A DNA stretch of 64,000 nt from contig NZ_LMSS01000005.1 of the NCBI RefSeq assembly GCF_001429605.1, positions 540,618 to 604,617 of the forward strand, in the 5' to 3' direction. This stretch comes from Phycicoccus sp. Soil802 (GTDB taxonomy: Bacteria; Actinomycetota; Actinomycetes; Actinomycetales; Dermatophilaceae). Position 1 is the first letter of the stretch; each line of letters opens with the position of its first letter. The notes under the pieces are model-generated. The model worked only from the letters and a program-made list of their open reading frames with translations. It searched no databases and was not told the DNA's origin. The position numbers and the translations under genes are program-made. Below, piece after piece: positions 33,122 to 41,327 of this stretch.

Positions 33122-34240
33122 TCAGGCAGCGTGCGCGCAACCCCACGGGCCGAGACCGGCCTTGGCGTAGTAGCGGTTGGCGACGGTGATCTGCTCCGCC
33201 CGCGAGGCCAGGTCGGGGCGCGACGCGAAGTCGTCCCCGCCGTTGGCCAGCCACGAGCTGATGCTGAACTGCAGGCCGCCGTAGTAGCCGTTGCCGGTGT
33301 TGATCGACCAGTTGCCGCCGGACTCGCACTGGGCGATCCGGTCCCACATGGCGGCGTTGGACAGGTTGATGCCGGCGCCGGAGGTGTCGCCCGCGTCGCG
33401 GGTCGGACGGGACTTCGTGCCCACGGCGACGATCCGGCCGACTGGCTGCTGCGTCACGGTGGCCGAGATGATCTTCTTGCTCTCGACCTTGCCGTCGACC
33501 TTGGTCACCTTGTAGGTGACGACCTTGGCGCCAGCGGAGCCGGCCTTGATGGTCTTGGTCTGGTCCTTGTAGAGGCTCGAGTCCGAGCGCTTGGTGACCG
33601 GCGGCGCGATGGCCTTGGTCTCCTTGATCCGCGTGGAGGTCACCCGCAGGACGGCGATCTTCAGGCCGGGCGTGACCGCGGTCGTCGCACCGGGCTTGAC
33701 CCGGTCGTCGGCGTCCTTGGTGATCTTCAGCTCGGACAGCACGTCAGCGACGGTCGCGCCGGTGGTGGTCGCGGTGCGGTTCTTGCCGTCGACCCGGACG
33801 ACGACCTGCTTGGGCGTGGTCACGGAGAGGACCAGGCCCTGGCGGCCGAGCGGCATGGAACGGGAGGCCGACAGCTTGGCGGAGTCGGCGCGGATGCCGA
33901 GCTCCTGCAGCGCGGCCGAGACGGTGGTGGCGGTGGTCCAGTAGTCGCGCGTGCGTCCGTCGATGGTGACGGTCAGCTTGCGTCCGTAGCGGACCACGAT
34001 CTTCTGGCCATCGGCCACCTGGGTGCCGGGTGCCGGGACGACCACGTCGTGCTCACGAATCGAGATGTCCTGCTTCTTGAGGATGTCACCGACAGTGCTG
34101 CCGAAGGCGTGGACTGTCGAGGCCTTGCCGTCCACCGAGAGGGTGACGGACTTGTCAAGGTGCGAGACGCCGACGGCGCCAGCGACGAGGCTGGTGACGA
34201 CCGCGGCTTGGGCGATGCGTCGAACGGGACGGGTGATCAC
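33122..34240 (-). CDS. rpfB: Resuscitation-promoting factor: DUF348 repeats, G5 domain and Rpf/transglycosylase domain
   Basis: A 372-residue secreted muralytic protein. The GTG at 34240 is chosen because CTCTGGAGC lies just upstream and gives an N-terminus [14 protein letters not shown] with a signal or anchor helix. Then come three DUF348 units ([36 protein letters not shown]), a G5 domain (about 205-285) and a C-terminal Rpf domain with catalytic Glu in [11 protein letters not shown] and YYGGLQFS. This is the RpfB architecture, and rpfB-rsmA-ispE order is conserved in actinobacteria. It cleaves peptidoglycan to restart growth of dormant cells. A structured leader of about 200 bases precedes it. 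Confidence 0.94.
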   Translation of the reverse strand: MITRPVRRIAQAAVVTSLVAGAVGVSHLDKSVTLSVDGKASTVHAFGSTVGDILKKQDISIREHDVVVPAPGTQVADGQKIVVRYGRKLTVTIDGRTRDYWTTATTVSAALQELGIRADSAKLSASRSMPLGRQGLVLSVTTPKQVVVRVDGKNRTATTTGATVADVLSELKITKDADDRVKPGATTAVTPGLKIAVLRVTSTRIKETKAIAPPVTKRSDSSLYKDQTKTIKAGSAGAKVVTYKVTKVDGKVESKKIISATVTQQPVGRIVAVGTKSRPTRDAGDTSGAGINLSNAAMWDRIAQCESGGNWSINTGNGYYGGLQFSISSWLANGGDDFASRPDLASRAEQITVANRYYAKAGLGPWGCAHAA

Positions 34241-34470
34241 AATGCTCCAGAGTTCGTACTCCCCGGGCATCAGTGCGGTGTCGCGGCCCGTGTCCCGGTG
34301 GTACCTGGGACAAAGGCAGAGGGGCCGCTCTGGTCCGCCGTCGTGGCGGTTGAACAACCCCTGGTCGCGTCACCGGGAGGGTCTGACCCCGGCCAACAGT
34401 CATCCACCATGACCACCTTTTCGGCAAAGGTCAAATTTTGGTAACGGAAGAGTCCGGGTTTCGCCAAGCC
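34241..34470 (-). promoter_or_regulatory. Structured 5' leader and promoter region of rpf
   Basis: About 200 bases with several hairpins: TGTCCC/GGGACA around GGTACC (34291-34312), CCGCC/GGCGG (34335-34349) and GGTT/AACC (34348-34359). Next to them is an AT-rich stretch (34419-34445) with TTGACC- and TTGGCG-like hexamers on the minus strand. In other actinobacteria rpf leaders can carry a c-di-AMP riboswitch, but the GGGGTGAATC hallmark of that class is not seen, so the leader type is open. Confidence 0.4.
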
Positions 34471-34510
34471 ACATCGATGTGATTCGCAGGGTCGTGAGCG
34501 GGGCCCTCCG

Positions 34511-34555
34511 CGGGTCGTCCGCAGGTCGTCCGCAGGGCACCGCGGGTCGTCCGCG
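34511..34555. repeat. Three copies of GGTCGTCCGC downstream of tatD
   Basis: GGTCGTCCGC occurs at 34513, 34524 and 34544. The outer copy sits within CCGCG/CGCGG inverted arms that could act as the tatD terminator. Confidence 0.6.
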
Positions 34556-34561
34556 GGGGTC

Positions 34562-35422
34562 TCACCAGGGGCCGTAGACGGCCTCCGCGTTGTCGCTCAC
34601 GGCCTGGCAGAGGGTCGGCACCGCGACGCCCATGACCCCCGCCATCGCCCGGACCGTGAGCGGCACGAGGTACGGCGCGTTGGTCGCGCCGCGCCAGGGC
34701 GCGGGCGTCAGGTACGGCGCGTCCGTCTCGACCATGACCCGGTCGAGCGGCGTCACCGACAGCGCGTCACGCAGTCCGCGGGCGTTCTTGAAGGTCACCG
34801 TGCCGGCGAACGACAGGTAGTACCCACGGTCGGCGCAGGTGCGCGCCATCGAGACGTCGCCGGAGAAGCAGTGCATGACGGTCCGCTCAGGCGCCCCCTC
34901 CTCCTCGAGGATGCGCAGCACGTCGTCGTGGGAGTCCCGGTCGTGGATCTGCAGCGCCTTGCCGGTGCGCTTGGCGAGGTCGATGTGCCACCGGAACGAG
35001 TCCTGTTGCACCCCAACGCCATCCGGTCCGGTGCGGTAGTAGTCCAGGCCGGTCTCGCCGATGACCCGCACTCTCGGGTGCGTGGCCAGCTCCTCGATCT
35101 CCGCGTATGCCGCGTCGAGGGTCCCAGCCTCGGCGAGCTTCGGAGCCTCGTTGGGGTGCAGGGCGATGCCGCCCAGCATCGCGGGGTGCCGGTCGACCAT
35201 CTCGACGGTGAACCGTGCTCCCGGCAGGTCGCAGCCGATCTGCACCAGCCGGTCCACGCCGACCGCCTTGGCGGCCGCGATCGCGGCCGCCACGTCGGGC
35301 GCCCCTTCGCCGTCCCGGGCGATGTCGAGGTGCGTGTGGTTGTCCACGACCGGGATCGGCAGGGGGTCGGGAGCATCGGGCACCCGGTGGTGACCCCCCT
35401 TCCCCGGGTCAGCCTTCGCCAT
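34562..35422 (-). CDS. tatD: TatD-family metal-dependent DNase/hydrolase
   Basis: A 286-residue TIM-barrel hydrolase. The metal ligands are in VVDNHTHLD, the conserved [36 protein letters not shown] and [10 protein letters not shown]. TatD proteins have 3'-5' exonuclease activity and take part in DNA repair. The ATG at 35422 overlaps the metG end by 14 bp; an in-frame ATG ten codons further upstream is also possible. It is in operon order metG-tatD-rpf. Confidence 0.94.
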   Translation of the reverse strand: MAKADPGKGGHHRVPDAPDPLPIPVVDNHTHLDIARDGEGAPDVAAAIAAAKAVGVDRLVQIGCDLPGARFTVEMVDRHPAMLGGIALHPNEAPKLAEAGTLDAAYAEIEELATHPRVRVIGETGLDYYRTGPDGVGVQQDSFRWHIDLAKRTGKALQIHDRDSHDDVLRILEEEGAPERTVMHCFSGDVSMARTCADRGYYLSFAGTVTFKNARGLRDALSVTPLDRVMVETDAPYLTPAPWRGATNAPYLVPLTVRAMAGVMGVAVPTLCQAVSDNAEAVYGPW

Positions 35423-37256
35423 CACCAGGGGTGTCGCCCTCACCCGGGGCATCGTCGCGGAGCCGGGCGAGCTCCTCCTCGACGACGGCCTCGTCGAGCT
35501 TGGTGAAGATCGGTGTGGGCTTCACCACAGTCGCCCCGATGACCACGGGTTGGGACTCCCAGCGGGGGGTCTGCGAGTACTCCCCGGTGATGATCGGGTA
35601 GCTGCGGTCGACGTCCCCGTCGTCCAGCCCCGAGACGTCCTGCAGCACCGGCATCGGCATGAAGGCGTCTTCGCCACCGCCGAACGCCGCGTGCACGGCG
35701 TTGGACGAGTGCGGCAGGAACGGCGCCAGGATGCGGTTGAGGTCGGCCACGCACTGGGTGAGCGTGTGCAGCACCGTGGCCAGCCGTTCGCGCTGGTCGT
35801 CACCCTTGAGCTTGAACGGCTCGGTGTCGGTGACGTACTTGTTCACCTCACCGACGGTGCGCATCGCCTCGGCGACCGCGGACTTGATCCGCTGCTTGGC
35901 CAGCAGGTCGCCGACGACGTCGAACGCGGCCAGCACCTTGGCGCGGACCGCCTCGTCGACCGGCTCCAGGGGCCCGGGCTGCGGGATCTCACCGAAGCTC
36001 TTCGCGACCATCGCGGCCGTGCGGTTGACCAGGTTGCCCCAGCCGGCGACGAGCTCGGAGTTGTTGCGCTGGACGAACTCGGCCCAGGTGAAGTTGGCGT
36101 CCTGGTTCTCGGGTCCGGCGGCGCAGATGTAGTAGCGGATCGCATCCGGGCCGTAGCGCTCCAGCACGTCGCGGATGTAGATGACGTAGCCCCGGGACGT
36201 GGAGAACTGCTTGCCCTCCATGGTGAGGTACTCGCTCGACACGACCTCGGTCGGCAGGTTGAGCACCCCGAACTCACCGGGCTCGCCCCCACGACTGCCG
36301 CGACCGGCATACCCGAGGAGCTCGGCCGGCCAGATCTGGGAGTGGAAGGTGATGTTGTCCTTGCCCATGAAGTAGTAGGACAGCGCCTCGGGGTCGTTCC
36401 ACCACTCGCGCCAGCGCTCGGCGTCGCCCTGGCGACGGGCCCACTCGACCGATGCGGACAGGTAGCCGATCACGGCGTCGAACCAGACGTAGAGCTTCTT
36501 GGCGGGGTTGTCGCGCCACCCGTCGAGGGGCACGGGGATGCCCCAGTCGATGTCGCGGGTCATCGCGCGCGGGCGGATGTCGTCGAGGATGTTCAGGCTG
36601 AACTTGATGACGTTCGGTCGCCAGGTGCCGCTCTCTTCGCGACCCGCCAGCCACTCGCGCAGGGCGTCGGCCAGCGCGGGGAGGTCGAGGAAGAAGTGCT
36701 GCGTCTCGATGAACTCCGGCACCTCGCCGTTGATCTTCGACCGCGGGTTGATCAGGTCCGTGGGCTCGAGCTGGTTGCCGCAGTTGTCGCACTGGTCGCC
36801 GCGCGCCTCGGGGTAGGAGCAGATCGGGCAGGTGCCCTCGATGTAGCGGTCGGGCAGGGTCCGCCCGGTCGACGGGGAGATCGCACCACTCGTGGTCTGC
36901 TCGACCATGTAGCCGTTCTTCCAGACCTGGGTGAACAGCTCCTGCGCGACCGAGTAGTGGTTGGTGGTCGTGGTGCGCGTGTAGAGGTCGTAGGAGCAGC
37001 CGAGGTCGGCCAGCTCGGCGGCGATGATCGCGTGGTTGGTGTCGACCAGCTGCTGCGGTGTCACACCCTCCTTGTCCGCGAGGACGAGGATCGGGGTGCC
37101 GTGCTCGTCGGAGCCGCTGACCATGAGGACGTCGTGGCCGGCCATCCGCATGTACCTGCTGAAGACGTCGGAGGGCACGGCGAACCCGGCCACGTGGCCG
37201 AGGTGCCGGGGACCGTTGGCGTACGGCCAGGCGACAGCAGACAGGACTTTGGACAC
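35409..37256 (-). CDS. metG: Methionyl-tRNA synthetase
   Basis: A 615-residue class I synthetase. The HIGH-type motif is PRHLGHVAG after AWPYANG, and the KMSKS-type motif appears as KQFSTSRG, the form common in actinobacterial and archaeal-type MetRS. A four-cysteine zinc knuckle (CPIC and CDNC) lies near residue 145. The anticodon-binding helical domain follows ([27 protein letters not shown]). The C-terminal tail is acidic. The start is the GTG at 37256. It is the head of the metG-tatD-rpf group. Confidence 0.97.
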   Translation of the reverse strand: MSKVLSAVAWPYANGPRHLGHVAGFAVPSDVFSRYMRMAGHDVLMVSGSDEHGTPILVLADKEGVTPQQLVDTNHAIIAAELADLGCSYDLYTRTTTTNHYSVAQELFTQVWKNGYMVEQTTSGAISPSTGRTLPDRYIEGTCPICSYPEARGDQCDNCGNQLEPTDLINPRSKINGEVPEFIETQHFFLDLPALADALREWLAGREESGTWRPNVIKFSLNILDDIRPRAMTRDIDWGIPVPLDGWRDNPAKKLYVWFDAVIGYLSASVEWARRQGDAERWREWWNDPEALSYYFMGKDNITFHSQIWPAELLGYAGRGSRGGEPGEFGVLNLPTEVVSSEYLTMEGKQFSTSRGYVIYIRDVLERYGPDAIRYYICAAGPENQDANFTWAEFVQRNNSELVAGWGNLVNRTAAMVAKSFGEIPQPGPLEPVDEAVRAKVLAAFDVVGDLLAKQRIKSAVAEAMRTVGEVNKYVTDTEPFKLKGDDQRERLATVLHTLTQCVADLNRILAPFLPHSSNAVHAAFGGGEDAFMPMPVLQDVSGLDDGDVDRSYPIITGEYSQTPRWESQPVVIGATVVKPTPIFTKLDEAVVEEELARLRDDAPGEGDTPGDGEG

Positions 37257-37332
37257 ACCTGAATCCTAGGGGTGGCCGCCAAACGCATTTCGGCCGCTGT
37301 CGAGACCCGCCCTGCTGCCGCCCGCGCCCTTC

Positions 37333-37486
37333 CGCACTTGTTGCTCACAGGTCCTCATCGGAGGGCCAGATCGCCGTCCCGTGACCACCGCAGCGCAACA
37401 AGTCCCATCCCTCCCGCACTTGTTGCCTGCAGATGCTCACCGGTGGCCCAGATCGCCGTCCCGTGACCACCGCAGCGCAACAAGTC
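37333..37486. repeat. Two tandem REP-like palindromic units between rtcB and metG
   Basis: Each unit is about 73 bp, with ends ACTTGTTGC (37336, 37418) and GCAACAAGT (37395, 37477) as perfect 9-bp inverted repeats. The units are 82 bp apart. They share the core CAGATCGCCGTCCCGTGACC and CACCGCAGCG. Copy 2 also has nested CTGC/GCAG and CGGTGG/CCACCG pairs, so each can fold into a long hairpin. No gene lies in 37257-37577. Confidence 0.85.
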
Positions 37487-37526
37487 GATGGGCCGTGTCC
37501 CGAACCAGGTGGGCGCCGGGCGTGAG

Positions 37527-37564
37527 CCGCCCCGGTATGCCGCGTGAACGGCATACCGGGGCGG
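37527..37564. terminator. rtcB terminator hairpin made of inverted GTATGCCG words
   Basis: A 16-bp perfect stem (37527-37542 with 37549-37564), loop CGTGAA, starting 13 bp after the rtcB stop on the minus strand. The arms contain CGGTATGCCG and its complement. No U-tract. Confidence 0.85.
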
Positions 37565-37577
37565 TGCCCGGCCGCGG

Positions 37578-38747
37578 TCAGTCGCCCTTGACGTTGACGA
37601 CCTGCCGCAGCGTGTGCCGGACGGTCACCAGGTCGGCGGCGTCAGCCATGACCTGGTCGATGTCCTTGTACGCGCCCGGGATCTCGTCCAGGAACGCCTC
37701 GGTGTCCCTGAACTCGATGCCCTGCATCGCCTCCCGGAGCTGCTCGTGCGTGAACTGCTTCCGGGCTGCGCTCCGGCTGTACTGCCGCCCCGCACCGTGC
37801 GGTGCAGAGCTGAGCGCGACGGCGTTGCCAAGGCCCTCGACGACATACGACCGAGTTCCCATCGAGCCGGGGATCAGGCCGAGCTGGCCGGTCTTCGCCT
37901 CGATGGCTCCCTTCCGCGACACCCACAGCTGCTTCCCCCAGTGGTGCTCCTGCTGGGTGAAGTTGTGGTGGCAGTTGACCCGCTCGTGCTCGACGACCGA
38001 CGTCCCGAGGAACTCCCCGAGCTGCCGCAGGACCCGGTCCATCATCTCGTCCCTGTTGAGCAGCGCGTAGTGCTGCGCCCACCGGAGCTCCCGGATGTAC
38101 GCCCAGAACTCGTCCGTCCCCTCCACGAGGTAGGCGAGGTCCCGATCGGGCAGGTCGATCCAGTACCGCTCCATGAGCTGCCGTGCGATCGCGATGTGGT
38201 GCTGCGCGATCTTGTTGCCGACACCCCGCGAACCGGAGTGGAGGAAGGCCCAGACCCGGTCCTGCTCGTCAAGGCTGACTTCCACGAAGTGGTTGCCGGA
38301 GCCGAGCGTGCCGAGCTGGAGCCGCCACCGTCCGGCCCGCTGGTCGGGGTCGAACTGCGCCGAGGTCGCCATCACCTCGAGCTCGTCGACCCTCGACTCT
38401 GCCGTGGCCACCACCTTCTGGTTTGCGGCGCCGGCCGACAGCGGGATCGCCCGCTCGATCGACTCCCGAAGCGGGGTGAGCGACCGGCCCTCCAGGTCTG
38501 CAGCAATGAACTGCGTGAGGACGGCGATCATGCCGCAGCCGATGTCGACCCCGACGGCCGCGGGCATGACGGCCCGCTCGGTCGGGATCACCGAACCGAC
38601 GGTCGCGCCGAGACCGAGGTGGGCGTCGGGCATGAGGGCGACGTGGGGGAAGACGAAGGGCATCTGTGAGGTGCGCAGCGCCTGCTCCTGGGTCTTCCCT
38701 TCGAGGATCGAGGCCCAGTTCATGAGCCGGGTAGAGATCTGATGCAT
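37578..38747 (-). CDS. rtcB: RNA-splicing ligase RtcB
   Basis: A 389-residue GTP/Mn-dependent ligase joining 2',3'-cyclic phosphate or 3'-phosphate RNA ends to 5'-OH. Key segments are MPDAHLGLGATVGSVIPT, VGVDIGCGM, LGSGNHFVEV, HSGSRGVGNKI, HHNFTQQE and SSAPHGAGRQYSR with the His that is guanylylated. A near-perfect AAGGAGGTG site precedes the ATG at 38747. No rtcA or archease gene is next to it. In this position it is a single-gene unit for tRNA or rRNA repair. Confidence 0.97.
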   Translation of the reverse strand: MHQISTRLMNWASILEGKTQEQALRTSQMPFVFPHVALMPDAHLGLGATVGSVIPTERAVMPAAVGVDIGCGMIAVLTQFIAADLEGRSLTPLRESIERAIPLSAGAANQKVVATAESRVDELEVMATSAQFDPDQRAGRWRLQLGTLGSGNHFVEVSLDEQDRVWAFLHSGSRGVGNKIAQHHIAIARQLMERYWIDLPDRDLAYLVEGTDEFWAYIRELRWAQHYALLNRDEMMDRVLRQLGEFLGTSVVEHERVNCHHNFTQQEHHWGKQLWVSRKGAIEAKTGQLGLIPGSMGTRSYVVEGLGNAVALSSAPHGAGRQYSRSAARKQFTHEQLREAMQGIEFRDTEAFLDEIPGAYKDIDQVMADAADLVTVRHTLRQVVNVKGD

Positions 38748-38968
38748 GACGCACCTCCTTGATACGTAACGGATTTCGTGCAGGCGTCGCCGTGTGCGGG
38801 CCGCAGACGAGCGTGACAGGTATGCCGCGCAACCGCATCGCCTTTTCCGCTAGCGGGGCGTCGAAGGGGTTTGCCGTCGCGAGAAGGACTACGGGTTTTT
38901 CCCGATGTGAGGCCGCGTGGGGGCGAGGACCGTGAGGAGCGCAGGACCACCCATCGGAGGAGAAACCC

Positions 38969-39532
38969 ATGATCCGCAGAACCATCGCCCGGGCCGCCGT
39001 TGCCGCCGCTGCCCTTGCCGTCGTCGTCGCAACCCCCGCAGACGCGGCCATGTACAGCCACGAGCGCTTCGAGTTCACCTTCGCCGAGAGCTTCGACGAG
39101 TGCGGCATCACGATCGACCACACGGCCGAAGGCCACGGTGGCTTCACGATCCGCACGATCAAGGGCACCGACGAGGCCTACCTGGGCTGGCAGCAGCTGT
39201 CCGCGGTGGACACGTTCACCAACCCGGCCAACGGGCGGTGGTTCACGATCAGCAACCGGAGCCTGTTCCGCGAGACCAGCGGCACGCACCTCGAAGGCAA
39301 CATCTGGAGCTTCGACTCCAAGACCTCGGGGGCCTCGTTCACGGTCCGAAACAGTGCGGGCCAAGTGGTCTACCGCGACTCCGGCACCCTGCGGTTGGTC
39401 ACGACGTACGACCTGCTCGGCGACGGACAGCCCGGCGGCGAGCAGATCGGCGACCCGGTCGTCACGGCGCTGAACGGCCGGTTCACCGAGGTCGACTTCT
39501 GCGCCGACCTCGTCGGCCCGCTCCTGGGCTGA
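38969..39532 (+). CDS. Secreted protein of unknown function
   Basis: A 187-residue protein with a Sec signal peptide (MIRRTIARAAVAAAALAVVV, cleavage near ADA-AMY). The mature part is beta-rich, with two cysteines (DECGITIDH and VDFCADL) likely forming a disulphide. GGAGGAG precedes the ATG. The pattern of alternating strands with Gly/Asp turns suggests a compact beta-sandwich. I do not recognise the family. It is monocistronic. Confidence 0.8.
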   Translation: MIRRTIARAAVAAAALAVVVATPADAAMYSHERFEFTFAESFDECGITIDHTAEGHGGFTIRTIKGTDEAYLGWQQLSAVDTFTNPANGRWFTISNRSLFRETSGTHLEGNIWSFDSKTSGASFTVRNSAGQVVYRDSGTLRLVTTYDLLGDGQPGGEQIGDPVVTALNGRFTEVDFCADLVGPLLG

Positions 39533-39540
39533 CGAAGGCG

Positions 39541-39612
39541 GCCAATTGGCCGAGTTCTGCCGGCCTTGGCGGGCCGTAAGCGCTTGGAAGCGGGCAATTG
39601 GCCGAATCCTGC
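39541..39612 (+). repeat. Imperfect direct repeat around CAATTGGCCGA
   Basis: GCCAATTGGCCGAGTTCTGC at 39541-39560 and a close copy with CAATTGGCCGAATCCTGC ending at 39612. The first copy contains the palindrome GGCCAATTGGCC-like core. Both lie just after the secreted-protein gene, between convergent genes. Confidence 0.6.
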
Positions 39613-39672
39613 GGGGGCGGAGCGAACGCCCGACGGGGACGGTGGTTGCGGACACCGTCCCCGCCGACGACG

Positions 39673-40527
39673 TCAGCCCTTGCGCAGGATGTCCCGCAGC
39701 ACCGAGGGGTAGTCGGTGATGATCCCGTCCACGCCCCAGGCGATGCCGCGGCTCATGTCACCGCCGAAGTTGACGGTCCACACGTGGATGTCCAACCCGA
39801 GCGCGTGCGCACGGTCGACGATCCCCTGGTCGATGTTGCCCAGGGCCGGGTGCACCGAGTCCAGCCAGGTGCTGGCCGAGACGAGCTGCTCGTCGGTCGG
39901 GCGCGTGTAGTAGAGCAGTCCGACCGGCACGTCGGGAGCCAGGTCGTGGTAGCTCCGCAGCCACGGCTCGTCACCGGCCTGCATGATGACGCGACCGGAG
40001 GCCAGGGCCTTCCCGAACGCGGGGATCGACCGCAGCTCCTTGTCGATGTCGAGCTCGATGCCCGGGAACGCCCAGGGGTCCTTGGCCTCGAGCAGCATCC
40101 CGGCGCGGGACCCGACGGCCTCCACCCACTCGCGCAGCGTCGGCACCCGCTGACCGGCATACGAGGCACTGAACCACGAGCCGGCATCGAGCTGCTTGAT
40201 CTCGGCGAGGGTGAAGTCCTTGGTGTTCCACGGCGCACGGTCCGGGAAGACCTGCTCCACGTTCGTGGTCCGGGCCAACGTGAGGTCGTGCATGATCACG
40301 AGGGCCCCGTCGCTGGTCCGCATGATGTCGTTCTCGATGTAGTCGGCGCCTTGTTGGAGGGCCAGCCGCACCGAGGCCAGCGTGTTCTCCGGTGCCATCG
40401 CGCCGGAACCCCGGTGGGCGATGTTGGCGACGCGGTGGGAGTCGGCTGCGGATGCCGATCCCGGCGCGAAGCCGAGCAGGGTGGCTGCCGCGAGCAGCAG
40501 GATCGCGAGTCTGCGCGGTCCGGACAT
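39673..40527 (-). CDS. Secreted glycerophosphodiester phosphodiesterase
   Basis: A 284-residue GDPD-family TIM barrel with a signal peptide (MSGPRRLAILLLAAATLLGF, cleavage near ASA-AD). The catalytic and metal residues are in NIAHRGSG, MAPENTL, IENDIMRTSDG and VIMHDLTLARTT. It should release glycerol 3-phosphate from glycerophosphodiesters or teichoic-acid-like polymers outside the membrane. GAAGGAG precedes the ATG. A perfect palindrome lies 37 bp upstream of the start and may be its operator, perhaps for phosphate or carbon control. Confidence 0.94.
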   Translation of the reverse strand: MSGPRRLAILLLAAATLLGFAPGSASAADSHRVANIAHRGSGAMAPENTLASVRLALQQGADYIENDIMRTSDGALVIMHDLTLARTTNVEQVFPDRAPWNTKDFTLAEIKQLDAGSWFSASYAGQRVPTLREWVEAVGSRAGMLLEAKDPWAFPGIELDIDKELRSIPAFGKALASGRVIMQAGDEPWLRSYHDLAPDVPVGLLYYTRPTDEQLVSASTWLDSVHPALGNIDQGIVDRAHALGLDIHVWTVNFGGDMSRGIAWGVDGIITDYPSVLRDILRKG

Positions 40528-40563
40528 GGGTCCACACTCCTTCAGGTGTGTTGGGGACGAATC

Positions 40564-40583
40564 GGATGTAAGCGGTTACATCC
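40564..40583. promoter_or_regulatory. Palindromic operator upstream of the phosphodiesterase gene
   Basis: GGATGTAA-GCGG-TTACATCC: perfect 8-bp arms with a 4-bp GC spacer, in the short gap before the GDPD gene (start 40527). The size and form fit a LacI- or GntR-type dimer site. No such regulator is encoded next to it. Confidence 0.65.
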
Positions 40584-40649
40584 AGACATTCCACCCTCCC
40601 AGACCAGACCCGGCCGTGGGCCGCAGAGCCCTCACCAATCGACGAACGG

Positions 40650-41327
40650 TCAGTCGCGCTGGCCCATCCCCGCGTCCCGCGCGCGGATGATGACCTCGGC
40701 CCGATCGGTCGCCTGGAGCTTCGACAGGATCGCCGACACGTTGTTGCGGACGGTCTTCGGCGCGAGGAACAGCTCGGCGGCGATCTGTCCGTTGGAGCGC
40801 CCCGCGGCGATCAGGTCGAGCACCCCCCGCTCGCGCTCGGTGAGCATCGGGAACTCGGTGGCCTGCCGCGCGGGCGACGGCGACAGCAGGTCGCCGATGC
40901 GGGCGGCCAGGGACGCCCCGAACACCACGCCGCCCGCAGCGACGGCGGTGATCGCGCGCACCACCTCGTCCTGCGCGGCTCCCTTGACCAGGTAGCCCCG
41001 CGCGCCGGCGCGCATCGCCGACAGCAGGGTGCCGTCGTCCTCCCCCATCGTGAAGACCAGCACCCCGACGCCCGGTTGCTGGGCCAGCACCCGCCGGGTC
41101 GCCTCGATCCCGTTGACGTGCGGCATCTGGATGTCCATGACGATGACGTCGGGGCGGTGCTCGGCCGCGAGCGCGACCGCCTCGGCGCCGTCGGCGGCCC
41201 GCCCGACGACCTCGATGTCCGGGTGCGGTTCGAGCAACGTCGCGAGCCCGTCGCGGAAGATCGGGTGGTCGTCGGCGATCAGCACCCGCACGGGGCGACC
41301 ACCTGCACCGAGTCCGTCGTCCGTCAT
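40650..41327 (-). CDS. NarL/FixJ-family response regulator
   Basis: A 225-residue regulator. The receiver has IADDHPIFRDGL, the phosphoacceptor Asp in VIVMDIQMPHVNG and Lys in GYLVKGAAQDE. The LuxR-type helix-turn-helix is LTERERGVLDLIAAGRSNGQIAAELFLAPKTVRNNVSAIL, quoted here in parts as LTERERGVLDL and APKTVRNNV. The ATG at 41327 overlaps the kinase stop, so the pair is translationally coupled. It probably controls the divergent membrane-protein gene at 43612. Confidence 0.94.
   Translation of the reverse strand: MTDDGLGAGGRPVRVLIADDHPIFRDGLATLLEPHPDIEVVGRAADGAEAVALAAEHRPDVIVMDIQMPHVNGIEATRRVLAQQPGVGVLVFTMGEDDGTLLSAMRAGARGYLVKGAAQDEVVRAITAVAAGGVVFGASLAARIGDLLSPSPARQATEFPMLTERERGVLDLIAAGRSNGQIAAELFLAPKTVRNNVSAILSKLQATDRAEVIIRARDAGMGQRD

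Noticed and set aside
34241-34470. c-di-AMP (ydaO-type) riboswitch before rpf
   Set aside because: The position is right for one, but the GGGGTGAATC segment and the AGCTAAC-type end of that class are not visible. Only generic hairpins are seen, so I call it a structured leader.
37257-37577. CRISPR-like array from the two repeated units
   Set aside because: Only two units of about 73 bp with internal dyad symmetry and a very short spacer; no cas genes. A REP-like pair fits better.
38748-38968. Minus-strand open frame upstream of rtcB (containing VVLLATANPF and further residues)
   Set aside because: It continues through the rtcB ribosome site in another frame, has no ribosome site of its own, and third codon positions are not G/C-biased as in real genes here.
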